A stretch of 64,000 nt of DNA, taken from JARLFX01 sp036404255. Lineage in GTDB: Bacteria; Acidobacteriota; Terriglobia; Terriglobales; Acidobacteriaceae. Under the pieces are notes generated by a model. That model had not been told where the DNA came from and ran no database searches. It saw only the letters and a list, made by a program, of their open reading frames with translations. Position numbers and translations under genes: made by a program. Shown here piece after piece: positions 1-8,963 of this stretch. The stretch lies in NCBI GenBank assembly GCA_036404255.1, contig DASWOP010000179.1, positions 1 through 64,000 of the forward strand, given 5' to 3'. Position 1 is the stretch's first letter. Every line of letters begins with the position of its first letter.

Positions 1-192
1 GCAACCGTCCAAGTCGCCAAGCGCAACGATCTCCACACCTTCGCCGTCATACCCAAGCGATGGGTCGTCGAACGCTCCTTCGCTTGGCTGGAAAAGTGCA
101 GAAGACTCTGGAAAAACTGCGAAAGATCACTCAACACAAGCTTGCAAATGATCCATCTCGCCTTCCTCGTCCTGCTACTCAATAGATCATGA
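1..192 (+). pseudogene. IS5-family transposase, C-terminal part (cut by window edge)
   Basis: Frame 1 is open from the window edge to a TGA at 190-192 and encodes about 63 residues ending in a typical IS5-group DDE transposase tail: KRWVVERSFAWLEKCRRLW followed by a hydrophobic end. The motif V-E-R-x-F-x-W holds the third catalytic acid (E) of the DDE triad. The upstream part lies outside the window, so I cannot tell whether the element is whole. It sits just downstream of the last T4SS gene on the opposite strand and probably truncates the original conjugation operon. Confidence 0.85.
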
Positions 193-200
193 ACAGGCTC
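1..200 (+). mobile_element. IS5-family insertion sequence, right end
   Basis: The transposase stop at 190-192 is followed at once by GAACAGGCTC (191-200), reverse complement GAGCCTGTTC. This resembles the terminal inverted repeat of IS5-type elements. The left end and target duplication are outside the window, so the exact border is inferred. Confidence 0.55.
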
Positions 201-235
201 TAAGAAACAGCCAAAAGAAGAGATTGTTCATAGCG

Positions 236-1156
236 TCACGATTTGCCTTTCTTAGCCAGGAGCATTGCGCCGCCGATGGCAGTACTTGTCGCTGCAGATG
301 CAAGCCCGGCTGCGCCGCCAAAGATGGCCTGGGTCATGCTTGGAATGAACAGCATATTGAGAATGAATGCAATAAAAACCATGAGGCATGGGATGAGGTT
401 CGCCATCCACATTTCCATTGAGTAGTTGCCGTTGAAAGTCTGCTGAATAAAGGCGTTCATAAAACCGGACCACACGAAGATGAACGCAGCGGCGACGGCG
501 CGAATCATGGCAAAGCTGATAAGAACGTCAAGGAAATGAAAGAACTTTGCGCGGAATGTCTGCGTCATTAGGAGAGGGATAAAGACGGGGCCAAATAATG
601 CAGTCACGCCATAGAGAATGAAAGCGCTGCAATTAATCAGAAACAGAATCGCCGACGCCAGCCCAAGCATGATCTGCACAACCACATAGCAAAGGATCTG
701 AAGCGGCGCAGTGAAGGACGGCATCGTGGTGTTGTCGCCGGCCGTTTTCAGAAGCTGGAGGAGGTTATTCAGCGAGCTTTGATCGAAGGCAGTAACCATC
801 GCCTGTGCGATATACGAGAAAAAGTGGTTGATACCGAAGCTCGCGCCGGGGAACGGGTTTACCCAATAGTTTTCGAGCAGACAGCAAATAATCAGACGCA
901 ACAGGAAGTTAGTAAGGTCGCCCACATGCAGATGATCGTGATGGAGCCGGAAGGTCATGCCGGTGGTGCTCCAGTTGATCGACATGCTGACGAGCGTGAA
1001 AAGCGCGATGCAGCTCAGCTCCGTGAGGCCGAGCTGCGTCAGCGCACCACCGTTCTGTGTGGTGAGGTTGGTCAGGTTGTTCGTGAACTGATACAGCCAA
1101 TCAACTCCCGAACTCGTGCTGGGGAGGGCCTGCGCCAACATCACGATGAAAGCCAT
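236..1156 (-). CDS. T4SS inner-membrane protein, VirB6/TrbL family
   Basis: A 306-residue polytopic membrane protein with several hydrophobic helices, for example near residues 45-60, 85-95, 150-205 and 215-270, and a Gly/Ala-rich C-terminus (GGAAGLASAATSTAIGG), a layout typical of TrbL/VirB6. This family forms part of the inner-membrane translocation channel in conjugative type IV secretion. GAGAG stands about 9 nt before the ATG. It is the last T4SS gene in the minus-strand order virB4-virB9-virB10-virB5-virB6; the genes expected after it are absent because an IS5-type element follows. Assignment rests on topology and context more than on a signature motif. Confidence 0.75.
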   Translation of the reverse strand: MAFIVMLAQALPSTSSGVDWLYQFTNNLTNLTTQNGGALTQLGLTELSCIALFTLVSMSINWSTTGMTFRLHHDHLHVGDLTNFLLRLIICCLLENYWVNPFPGASFGINHFFSYIAQAMVTAFDQSSLNNLLQLLKTAGDNTTMPSFTAPLQILCYVVVQIMLGLASAILFLINCSAFILYGVTALFGPVFIPLLMTQTFRAKFFHFLDVLISFAMIRAVAAAFIFVWSGFMNAFIQQTFNGNYSMEMWMANLIPCLMVFIAFILNMLFIPSMTQAIFGGAAGLASAATSTAIGGAMLLAKKGKS

Positions 1157-1190
1157 AACGGTGCTCTCTCTGAATCAGGGTTGGTTGCGA

Positions 1191-1979
1191 TTAAGGAAGG
1201 TACGTCTGCCAGGTATTGCCCTCATTGGCCGCACTCACGTCATTCGCCGCTCGCTGCCGCTGCACGAAGGCCGCGGTATTCATGTCTTCCACGGCTGCGT
1301 TGCGGCGCTCCATGTTGGCTACCGTCATCTGTCCGGCAAGGCATACTTGCAAGCTGCCCTGCGACTGCATCTCCGCCATCTTTTGTGCTTCGGCGGCATT
1401 GAGCAGGTTAAGTTGCAGGACTTCGCTGTTGGTGCTGTCGCTGTTGTCAAACTGATTCGACATCAGCGAACTGTTCGCAGTGAGGTTGGTTGTCCTGCCG
1501 GAACGGTACTGCCCCATAGCGGTGAGGCAGTCCGGCGAAACGCCGTCGGAGGTTTCGATCATTGCAAGCTGGGACATCCGCGAGCTGCCGAGGGTCTGTC
1601 CCGCAAGGTAGGTGCTGGCATTGCTATTCAGGGGAACCGTAGCGGTCTTCCATGCCGTGCTCGATGCGCTCGGCGAATTATTGTTGAGCGCGATGCTCAT
1701 TCCTGTGGTCTCGCCGAACATATTGGCGACGTTCACGTTCTCCAGCGCATGAAGCGTTGTTTGCCACTGCTGCTTGAGCGAGAAGTGGGTGATGTTGTTC
1801 TTGAGCATGTTGTACTGCGTCTCCAGTGTCGTGAGCTGGGAGACAAGGCTGGCGTAGCTGGTGGGGTCGAAGACGATATCCCCAACGCCGAAGAGCGCAA
1901 AGCTAGGCGTCGCGGCGAGAAGCAATGCAGCGCCAGCGCCAAGAAGCCACTTGCGGCGATTAGTCAGATTGAATTTCAT
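1191..1979 (-). CDS. T4SS minor pilus protein, VirB5/TrbJ-like
   Basis: A 262-residue secreted protein. A basic N-terminus (MKFNLTNRRK) and hydrophobic core ending ATPSFA form a Sec signal peptide. The mature start FGVGDIVFDPTSYA and the heptad-like segment SQLTTLETQYNMLKNN resemble TrbJ/VirB5 proteins, which form the adhesive tip or minor component of conjugative pili. An AGGAGG ribosome-binding site lies about 4 nt before the ATG. It sits 34 nt after virB6's start in the same operon. Alternative: a generic periplasmic T4SS accessory protein; the position between virB10 and virB6 favours VirB5/TrbJ. Confidence 0.7.
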   Translation of the reverse strand: MKFNLTNRRKWLLGAGAALLLAATPSFALFGVGDIVFDPTSYASLVSQLTTLETQYNMLKNNITHFSLKQQWQTTLHALENVNVANMFGETTGMSIALNNNSPSASSTAWKTATVPLNSNASTYLAGQTLGSSRMSQLAMIETSDGVSPDCLTAMGQYRSGRTTNLTANSSLMSNQFDNSDSTNSEVLQLNLLNAAEAQKMAEMQSQGSLQVCLAGQMTVANMERRNAAVEDMNTAAFVQRQRAANDVSAANEGNTWQTYLP

Positions 1980-2002
1980 ACTGCCTCCTGTGTGCAGCGT
2001 GG

Positions 2003-3262
2003 TTAGAGGGTGGGGTTGACGCGATGCTCCGCGTAGGACGGGATAAGCAAATCCGTGCCGATGTACACACGGGCGCGGGAACCTTCTTTCAAGGTGATAA
2101 CGGGCAAGCGATTCAGGAAGTGATTGAGCACCTGTTCACCTTCCTGGGCGGTCTGCTCGGAGATGCCATTACGAATCTCTGTCGAAGGCGTAAAGACACT
2201 GCCGTTGTTGCCGATCTGCGCGAGACCGCCCAGGCCGCCTACGGCGGCAGCGGCGGCGAAGGCTTCGAGATAACCGTGATTGGCTTTGGTAGCGAGGCCG
2301 GTGGTTCCGATCTGGTCAAGCCCGATGAACTTTGCAAACTCCAGGGAGAATCCGTCTGGACAGATCGCACGATGGAAGGTCACGAACATCTTGCGCTGTT
2401 CTGCGCTGCCGACGCTCTGGACCGTTCCAAGCAATCGCGTTCCCTGGGGCAAGAGGAGTTGCTGGTGATCGTGGGAGTAAAGATCCGTGGTCAAATCCAG
2501 CATGATCGGCCCGCTGAACCCGCCGTCGATGTGGTTGGTGACGACGCCCTCCAGCACCGTGCCCTCGAAGACGCGATATAGCCGACCGTCATAAGTATCG
2601 AAGTCATATGGGGCCATCGGGTCGGACTTCGTGGCACCGCCCGGCGCTTCGGCGGCCACACGCGCCGAAGAGACTTCCGACTCTCCCAGAACGGCAGTGG
2701 GCGCTGCCGGTGGCACGGTGGCCGCCGCACCACCTGTATGCGCGAAGTCAATCGCCACCGTGTCGCTGTTAATGGCATCCTGGTGCTGTTTCTCGCGGGC
2801 AAGCTGCTTCTGCTTGGCCTCGGCCTGTGCTTCGGACACATTGGAAGTGTGTGTGGGCGCGTTGGGACTGTTGCCATAGATGGCATCGCGCTGCGCGGCG
2901 GTCATCGGAGGCGCACCGGCGGCCTCCGGGCCGGGAGTCTCCTGCGCCGCCTGCAACTGTTGCATCGCCGCCGCCAACTGCTGCTGACGCTGGGCCAGGT
3001 CCGCATCCTGACGGGCCTGCGCCTGTTGCTGCGTCTCAAAGCTCGATACCTGTTGCGGGTTTGCCGTCGCAGGCCACATCGACAACGCGCTCTGCGGCGC
3101 AGCTTTCTTGTTGCCTCTCAGCAGGCTGGAGATATTCGCAATCCCGATCAGCGCAATGATGGTTACAAGCGCGATCACCACAGGCAGACCTTTCCGCACA
3201 GGCGGCTTGACCTCCGGCTGGTCAGGAACGGTAGCGGGCGAATTCAGATTTTCTTCAGACAT
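2003..3262 (-). CDS. virB10: T4SS core channel protein VirB10/TrbI
   Basis: A 419-residue protein when started at the ATG at 3262, which has a strong GGGGAGGAA site; a longer open frame to 3466 only reads antisense through virB9. Residues ~1-30 are cytoplasmic, followed by one membrane helix (VVIALVTIIALIGIANISSL), a Gln/Ala-rich periplasmic linker predicted as coiled coil, and a C-terminal beta-barrel domain. The conserved LPQGTRLLGTV motif and the antenna-like helix region (EAFAAAAAVGGLGG) are typical. VirB10 bridges inner and outer membranes in the T4SS core complex. Its start lies 2 nt from the virB9 stop, implying coupled translation. Confidence 0.9.
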   Translation of the reverse strand: MSEENLNSPATVPDQPEVKPPVRKGLPVVIALVTIIALIGIANISSLLRGNKKAAPQSALSMWPATANPQQVSSFETQQQAQARQDADLAQRQQQLAAAMQQLQAAQETPGPEAAGAPPMTAAQRDAIYGNSPNAPTHTSNVSEAQAEAKQKQLAREKQHQDAINSDTVAIDFAHTGGAAATVPPAAPTAVLGESEVSSARVAAEAPGGATKSDPMAPYDFDTYDGRLYRVFEGTVLEGVVTNHIDGGFSGPIMLDLTTDLYSHDHQQLLLPQGTRLLGTVQSVGSAEQRKMFVTFHRAICPDGFSLEFAKFIGLDQIGTTGLATKANHGYLEAFAAAAAVGGLGGLAQIGNNGSVFTPSTEIRNGISEQTAQEGEQVLNHFLNRLPVITLKEGSRARVYIGTDLLIPSYAEHRVNPTL

Positions 3263-3264
3263 AA

Positions 3265-4098
3265 CTAATTCCTCCCCTCGACGCGGTGAAATTCCACCTT
3301 CTTCCTGCCGATGGCGAGATACCCGTGGTCCAGCTCTTTCGGCACGATGTACAAACCAGCATTGAAATCGAAATTGATGAGCGAGCCTTTCTTGTCTTTC
3401 ACCTCGTAAAGCGCAGGGGTTTCCTGGAAGTGTCCACGCAGGTAGGTGAATTTGTCGTCGTGCCAAATCTGCTCCAAACCAAGCGCGTTGCCTTTTTTTG
3501 TGTCCCAGGTGTAATCGAAGTGAAGCGTGCCGGGGTACTGACTGCGATACTGTTCGGCCTTGTTATCCTCAGCCTTCAGCTCCGCTACCTGTGCCTCCTT
3601 CGCTGCCGACGCCTCCTGCTTGGCCTTTTCCAACTCGGCGGCTGGTACGAATACCGGCAACTCAGCCAGCCGGTCCTTTGCGGCTTTGTCGCCGGGAACG
3701 ATGAAGACCTTCGAATCGAAGTGAGGATCTGCGTCGTTCGACACTTCGCGGAGCTGGAGCGTATATTCGTTGCCGTGATCCGAGACAATGTGGATGTCCG
3801 TCGTGGTGTTGGCACTCTTTGGCTTCACGCTGATAAAGCGGCTGGCGACGTGGCCGCCATCAAAGACCCAATCGACCGTGTCGCCGGCGAAGACGTTGGC
3901 GACCTTCTCCTCTGCTGGAAGCATGATGAGCGTCGATTGCAGCAGCCCAGCGCGGATGGCGGGCGGCGCATCTGCCTCCGACACTGTGACTGTGCGCGGC
4001 GCGGCGGGTTCAAGGTGGTGCGGCTGTTCTGCAATGGTGTGCGCGGTGCCGGCAAGGGCAAGTCCACAGGAGATGGCGATGATGATGGGTGGTTTCAC
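3265..4098 (-). CDS. virB9: T4SS core protein VirB9/TrbG (CagX family)
   Basis: About 277 residues from a GTG at 4098 preceded by AAAGGA. This start gives a clean signal peptide (VKPPIIIAISCGLALAGTAHT), whereas a longer frame to 4152 would add 18 residues overlapping virB4. The C-terminal half holds the VirB9 pattern: LHFDYTWDTKKGNALGLEQIW, then FTYLRG and the end motif NAGLYIVPKELDHGYLAIG. VirB9 forms the outer-membrane-associated ring of the T4SS core with VirB7/VirB10. A Glu/Lys/Ala-rich insert (residues ~155-190) is probably helical. The gene lies 31 nt after virB4 and directly before virB10. Confidence 0.85.
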   Translation of the reverse strand: MKPPIIIAISCGLALAGTAHTIAEQPHHLEPAAPRTVTVSEADAPPAIRAGLLQSTLIMLPAEEKVANVFAGDTVDWVFDGGHVASRFISVKPKSANTTTDIHIVSDHGNEYTLQLREVSNDADPHFDSKVFIVPGDKAAKDRLAELPVFVPAAELEKAKQEASAAKEAQVAELKAEDNKAEQYRSQYPGTLHFDYTWDTKKGNALGLEQIWHDDKFTYLRGHFQETPALYEVKDKKGSLINFDFNAGLYIVPKELDHGYLAIGRKKVEFHRVEGRN

Positions 4099-4129
4099 GG
4101 GCGGTCCTTTCGGGGTAAAGGATGGTTGG

Positions 4130-6293
4130 TTACGCGGTCTCTCCCTGGGCAAAGCGCGTAATGCCCTCGGTGAGTCCGTACTTTTCGATCAGTCTTGTGC
4201 GGCGTACACGATCTTTGGGCTTGGTCGAAAACACTGCGTAGCTGCGGTTATCGAGCCGGAGCGTGACAACCTTGGTAATGCCGTCCCGCCGGATATACAG
4301 GCCTTCGCGGTCTTGCAAGCTCTCAAACAGTGCGAGCTGTTGCTCGTTCAGCTTGAATAGTTCCGCATAGCGTTTGCGATTGAATGTCGCGTCCTTCAGG
4401 AACAGAAACGATGTACAGGAGTTCACAATGCTGTCGGCGTTCGCGCCCAGGTCATCGGCGGACTGACCAATCATGGTGACGCCGCCAAGGTTCTTGCGAA
4501 CCGTCTTGATGGAGGCCAATGCACCATCCAAGAGCTGCTTGTTCTTCATCGAAGAGAAAATCTCTTCAATCAAAATGTGCTTGGGAACGCCGAGATTGGC
4601 GGGGTTATAGAGAACATCATTGATGCGACGGAGCAACCACACCATCAAGGGCTCGATCAGGTCGGCATACTGTTCGTTGTTGACGCCCTGGAAGTCAAAG
4701 CACTGTAACCGGGAGAGCGATAAGCTGTCTTCGACGTTATCGAAGACGGCGTTATAGATGCCCCTGCCGACCCATTTCGAGAGATACCTGTCGAGCTTCT
4801 TGGGCAAGAAGAGATTGGACAGGCGACGGTTTTCCGGGTCGAGCAGGTACATATCCTGCACGGCTTTGTGGATCACATCGTCGTCTTCCGGCTCCAGCTC
4901 CGCGCCACCGTTGGTCAGCAGGAGCTTGATGAAGCTGTATAGAAACTTGATATTACTTTCGGTCGGCTCAAGTGCGAACGGATTGACGCGAGGGCCGTCT
5001 TTTCCCACACGGTCAACCCGTCCGCCGTATAATTCGACAACGCTTTCATAGCTGCCGCCGATGTCGAAAATATAGGTAAAACCGCCGTATTTCTGTTCCA
5101 GCGCGATTGCCGCGTTCCCATGCACGGACTTTCCCGATCCGGTTGGCCCGATGATGAGCATGACCCGCACACCGTCCACATACACGTCCTGAAAGAACGG
5201 CGTCCGGGTGCGGGTCTCGAAGATGTTGAGGTACTCCGCGTCCAGGTCATCCGAATGCGGATGACCGATGTGTGGAGCGAAGACAGAGGACAGCCGGGCG
5301 TGATGATCCTCCGCAAGCCACAGCGGGAAGACATTGAACTTGCCGTTGCCGGGGAACATCGCATAGAACGCCGACAGGTTGCCCAATGTCTCTTCCATCA
5401 CCTGAGCTCGGGCATCCACGAAGATGCGGTGGACAGTGGGAACCACATCGCGGAGCTGCTCTGGACTGCGTGCTGCTAATAGCAGCCGCAGAGAGTATTC
5501 ACCCTGAGCCTTTTTGTCGAGTGCACGAATGACCTCGCCGAGGTCATCGACGCTTTGATTTGCTGCCTTCGCGCCAGCCCCGGTTTCGAGCGATGCTGTA
5601 TCGCGTCCGCTCATCACGCGCGTCAATACACCGACTTTGAAAAATGAGATGAACTTTTCCTGGGCGTCGATCTCGCTCCGCGCCGCCGCCGTGGACTTGA
5701 CGCGCCATGTCGAACACAACACGCTATCGCAATCGAGCGTGAGCAGGCCGGAGAGGAGGCAAGGCCGCGATGCCTCCGGTGTCGCTTTCAGGGAGAACAT
5801 CTGTACGCACCGCTTGCCAACTCGGATATGGTCACTGTGCCAGGCAACCGGGCTGTTGACGATCTGCCGGTCCACGCCGGTGTCGCTGCGGAGTTGGCCG
5901 CGCTCGGCCCACTCTTCGAGGTTGAAGAGATAGCTAAAAAACTGGAAGACTTCGGCTTTGTCGAGTAAACGCAATCCCAGCGAGCTGCCGAGATGGGATT
6001 CAAGGATGGTCGCAGTCTTTTCTAGGTCGGCCAGCATCCGCGACGTGTCGATGGCGTTTTCCTGCGGCTTGCGCTCGAACGCTTTGGCCTTCGACGGCTC
6101 CAGCGTGAGACACCAGTGAAGATCAATGCGACGGAAGGTCGCTGCCTTATTCAGGAAGTCCAGACGGTCGGAGGCGAAAACCTCGGTGATCGGGTTCGGA
6201 TACTTTGCCTGGCGCGGAAGGTCGAAGCCGGACATGACGCGGGTGTACTGATATAGGCAGGAGCCTTCCGGCAGACCACGCAACGCGCCCTCG
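4130..6293 (-). pseudogene. virB4: T4SS ATPase VirB4/TrbE, 5'-truncated
   Basis: About 720 residues of a VirB4-type hexameric ATPase that powers pilus assembly and conjugative transfer. Walker A is GPTGSGKS (near 5130-5155); the Walker B region is KHILIEEIFSSM; a sensor-like segment is GGVTMIGQSADD. Similarity to VirB4 starts at IEGALRGLPEGSCLYQYTRV (near 6290). Upstream, the frame stays open to 6526 but reads only the antisense of a tyrosine recombinase, so the first ~100 residues and the native start are gone. The lost N-terminal domain anchors VirB4 to the inner membrane, so conjugation from this copy is probably abolished. Any protein made would need a start inside the recombinase antisense. 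Confidence 0.85.
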
Positions 6294-6938
6294 ATGGTGC
6301 GCCAGAGCGCCAAGCGGGAGAAGATCCCTGTGGTGCTGAACATCGCGCAGATCAAGTCTCTGCTCGAACATCTCCGGGAGCCGGGTAAGACTGCCGTGCT
6401 TCTAGACATCCTTACCGGGCTGCGTGTGAGCGAACTGCTGGCGCTCAGGTGGTCGGACGTAGATTTCGAGAATCTCGTGATCCATGTCACCCGCTCGATC
6501 GCCGACCAGCATGTCGGTCCCTGCAAGACAGAGGCATCGCAGAAGCCGGTTCCGCTCGATCCTGAGCTGGCCGAGACGATGCTGATGTGGCGCAGGCAGT
6601 CCGCCTATCCCGGAGACGATGATTGGGTCTTCGCCAGTCCTGCCAAAAAGGGCAAGCTGCCTTACTGGTCGTTTTCACTTTACCGGACGTATATCCAGCC
6701 CGCTTTGAAGGACGCTGGGATCATCGGTAAGGTTGGCTGGCATACCTTCCGGCACTCCTACGCAACGATCCTCAAGTCGCACGGGGAGGACGTGAAGACG
6801 GTACAAGAGCTGCTGCGGCACGCCAGCAGCAGCATCACCCTCAACCTCTACGCGCAAGCGGTAACGGAAACCAAGCGCAGTGCGCAGAGCAAGGTAGCAA
6901 GGCTCGTTTTCGCCGAAAAAGGCCCATCGGAAGTGTAA
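6294..6938 (+). pseudogene. Tyrosine recombinase/integrase, catalytic domain only
   Basis: 214 residues covering the catalytic domain of an XerC/phage-type integrase: TGLRVSELLAL (catalytic Arg I, near residue 44), the Lys region, HTFRHSYAT (His-x-x-Arg box), LRHASSSIT (second His) and NLYAQAV with the nucleophilic Tyr. The N-terminal SAM-like core-binding domain is missing: the frame begins at MVRQSAKREKIP, a segment that lies in the interdomain linker in intact homologues. The 5' break coincides with the break in virB4 (near 6290), so one deletion removed both 5' ends. The integrase 3' end faces a tRNA-Glu fragment 67 bp away, the expected position of its own attachment site. Confidence 0.85.
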
Positions 6939-7004
6939 ATTTCTTATGGACCTTTTCGGACCGGCGGCAATTTTGGGGATTTGCGCTAAGTGATTGAAAG
7001 TAAT

Positions 7005-7048
7005 TGGCGTCCCCGACGGGATTCGAACCCGTGTTACCGCCGTGAAAG
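7005..7048 (-). tRNA. tRNA-Glu(TTC) 3' half; attachment-site scar
   Basis: Read on the minus strand the 44 nt begin CTTTCACGGCGG and end GGGGACGCCA. They equal positions 32-76 of a bacterial tRNA-Glu: anticodon loop CTTTCAC with anticodon TTC, 3' anticodon stem GGCGG, T-arm ACGGG-TTCGAAT-CCCGT, acceptor 3' strand, and an encoded CCA. The bases before it cannot form the 5' anticodon stem (CCGCC needed, CAAAA present), so identity stops exactly at the anticodon loop. That is the usual crossover point for integrases using tRNA genes; this is an att remnant, not a working tRNA. Confidence 0.88.
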
Positions 7049-7176
7049 TTTTGGACCAAATCGCAGCATCAACAAGTTAGAAGGTAGCGAAGTGCATCGG
7101 AACACTTCACAGCAGCACTAGAAAACAGCATAACTGGTCCCCAACTGGTACTCACGTAGAGGGGCAGCATTTGCAC

Positions 7177-7201
7177 AAACCAGAGTTCACAAACCGGAGT
7201 T
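7177..7201. repeat. Direct repeat AAACCRGAGTT x2, 14-bp period
   Basis: AAACCAGAGTT (7177-7187) and AAACCGGAGTT (7191-7201) differ at one base. A second short repeat, ACTGGT, occurs twice near 7131-7150. They lie between the two tRNA halves and near the recombinase; integrase arm-type binding sites are a plausible but unproven reading. Confidence 0.5.
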
Positions 7202-7228
7202 TATGGACATTCGATAGGTGTCCGTCGC

Positions 7229-7261
7229 GAGAAGCGCTCTAACCAACTGAGCTACGTCCCC
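7229..7261 (-). other. tRNA 5'-half fragment (not tRNA-Glu)
   Basis: On the minus strand the sequence starts GGGGACGTAGCTCAGTTGG and continues TTAGAGCGCTTC. It fits tRNA positions 1 to about 31: acceptor GGGGACG, T8-A9, D-stem GCTC/GAGC with loop AGTTGGTTA. Beyond this the required T33 and a closing anticodon stem are missing, so the tRNA is broken near the anticodon. The acceptor does not pair with the tRNA-Glu 3' half at 7005-7048, so the two halves come from different tRNAs. Confidence 0.65.
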
Positions 7262-7703
7262 TCTGCTTTTCAACGGTCTCCCGCAAGTTGCAGAGTTTAC
7301 TGGCTTTTCTTATTGTCCACTCTTTCGCCTGTTTCCACCATTTCCACGGAATCTAACCGGATTCCGTCTCTAATAGACAGTAAATGGACAGTACGGAAAC
7401 CTCACACATCCTGTCTACTGCAAGCAACCGCAGACCACGAAACTGTCACCATCTCGTGACTCAATCGTAGCAAAAATTAGTCTTCCGTACCCGACGTCGA
7501 AGAGCGTCTGCTTCTGGAATCAAGGAAAGCATCTACGGTCCTGACTTTACTGCGCCATTTCCCTTGAGATGACGATCACCAAGGTACTGTGCCACCATAG
7601 AGCTAAGCATATCCAGCAGTCGAGAGATGCTGAAGGCCCTACGGAGAACTCAGTGAGCTGAGACAATATCCCAGTCTCCATTGGAGGAGCGACGCAGTCA
7701 CGC
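7262..7703. other. Intergenic region, no gene seen
   Basis: No coding signal found. It contains a small dyad CGGAATC-N6-GATTCCG (7347-7366). GGAGGAG at about 7683-7689 is an upstream Shine-Dalgarno candidate for the following cyclase gene. Confidence 0.5.
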
Positions 7704-8963
7704 ATGTACATGCCGTATTTGATGTGTGGATACGCAGCTACTCTGGCTTTGGTATTGGCGGGCTACCGCGTAAACGCCCGAAGTGTCCCCGGACTTCGCG
7801 GAGTGAGCCGGCTAAGCTGGGCGCTCTCTTTCGGGTTGGCAGGTGTTCTGCTTCTGGCGATGCGTTCCTTTGCACCTGACTGGATCACCATTCTGGTCGG
7901 TAATGAAGCGCTTCTCGTCAGCTCACTACTTATCTATTGTGCGGCGGCAGACATCCTGGACGTTCAGATGCGATTTCTCTCCTATGGAATAGGGCTACTG
8001 GTGACAGCCTTTGCCGTGAACGGTTATTTCACCTATTTTCATCCTGCGCTGACTGCGCGCATTCTGAATAGCAGCGGGATTTGTGCTGTTTACGCAGCCG
8101 TCACGGCTGCGTTGCTCTTCGGATATAAAGACCAACACGCGGACTTGGCAGGACTGGCACCTACCCTGCGACTTTCCACCGCAGCGCTGGCATGGTTGCA
8201 AATGCTGATAGTGACTCAACACATGCTTCGCTGCGTGCTTACCGTGCTGTATCCACCGGGCGAATTAGCTCATATCGACCTGATTCAGCTTGGTTTCAGT
8301 TACACCAACATGGTGCTCAACCTCGGCGCTGGATGCGGTCTAATCTGGCTGGCGCTGTGTATCCACCGTAGAGATCTGCAAATCACCGCGCGAACGGATA
8401 GTCTCACGGACTTGTTGAACCGGCGTGCATTCGAGGAGATTCTGTCCAGGGAGCTGCGCCGGGCAAACCATATGGACAGATCTCTTGTGCTCCTACTGAT
8501 GGACATCGACATGTTCAAAGTGGTGAACGATACATGCGGCCATCAGGCCGGTGACGAAGTGATCCGTCGTGTGAGTAACACATTGCAAAAAGGCCTGCGT
8601 CCCTCGGATGCGCTCTCCCGCATCGGAGGCGAAGAGTTCGCCGGGCTATTGCGGGATGCCAGTATGGCAGAGGCGGAAGAGATCGCGGAGCGGCTCCGCG
8701 CGGAGATTGCGAATCTCACTGGCTTGCCGGGCGGAGCTCAGATAACGATCAGCATCGGAGTGGCGGGTAGCCATGAAGATGAAACACCGGAAGAGCTTTT
8801 CCGCCGTTGCGACGAGGCCCTGTATCGTTCCAAGGGGAAAGGACGGAACCTCGTCAGCGTGAGCGAAGTTCTCCAGTTCAGGCAGATACCGTCACTCGAG
8901 CAGGCTAGATCTCGCACACCGGTTGTGTCTCCAACCGCTACATCGAAATACCCAAGTAGATGA
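7704..8963 (+). CDS. Membrane-bound diguanylate cyclase (GGDEF)
   Basis: 419 residues. The first ~215 form six to eight hydrophobic helices (an uncharacterised membrane sensor region), followed by a GGDEF domain (~225-395). The signature is GGEEF at residues 308-312, and an RxxD inhibitory site (RPSD) lies five residues before it, so product inhibition by c-di-GMP is expected. The domain would make c-di-GMP from two GTP at the cytoplasmic face. The segment MDIDMFKVVNDTCGHQAGDE carries the metal-binding Asp. GGAGGAG lies ~14 nt before the ATG at 7704; a second ATG at 7713 is possible. The C-terminal ~25 residues are low-complexity and overlap an EAL remnant. Confidence 0.93.
   Translation: MYMPYLMCGYAATLALVLAGYRVNARSVPGLRGVSRLSWALSFGLAGVLLLAMRSFAPDWITILVGNEALLVSSLLIYCAAADILDVQMRFLSYGIGLLVTAFAVNGYFTYFHPALTARILNSSGICAVYAAVTAALLFGYKDQHADLAGLAPTLRLSTAALAWLQMLIVTQHMLRCVLTVLYPPGELAHIDLIQLGFSYTNMVLNLGAGCGLIWLALCIHRRDLQITARTDSLTDLLNRRAFEEILSRELRRANHMDRSLVLLLMDIDMFKVVNDTCGHQAGDEVIRRVSNTLQKGLRPSDALSRIGGEEFAGLLRDASMAEAEEIAERLRAEIANLTGLPGGAQITISIGVAGSHEDETPEELFRRCDEALYRSKGKGRNLVSVSEVLQFRQIPSLEQARSRTPVVSPTATSKYPSR

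Noticed and set aside
6294..6526. N-terminal ~78 residues of the long virB4 frame
   Set aside because: They are antisense to conserved integrase codons and show no VirB4 similarity.
7005..7261. A single intact tRNA with an intron
   Set aside because: The acceptor ends do not pair, no splice-like structure is seen, and the halves match different tRNAs.
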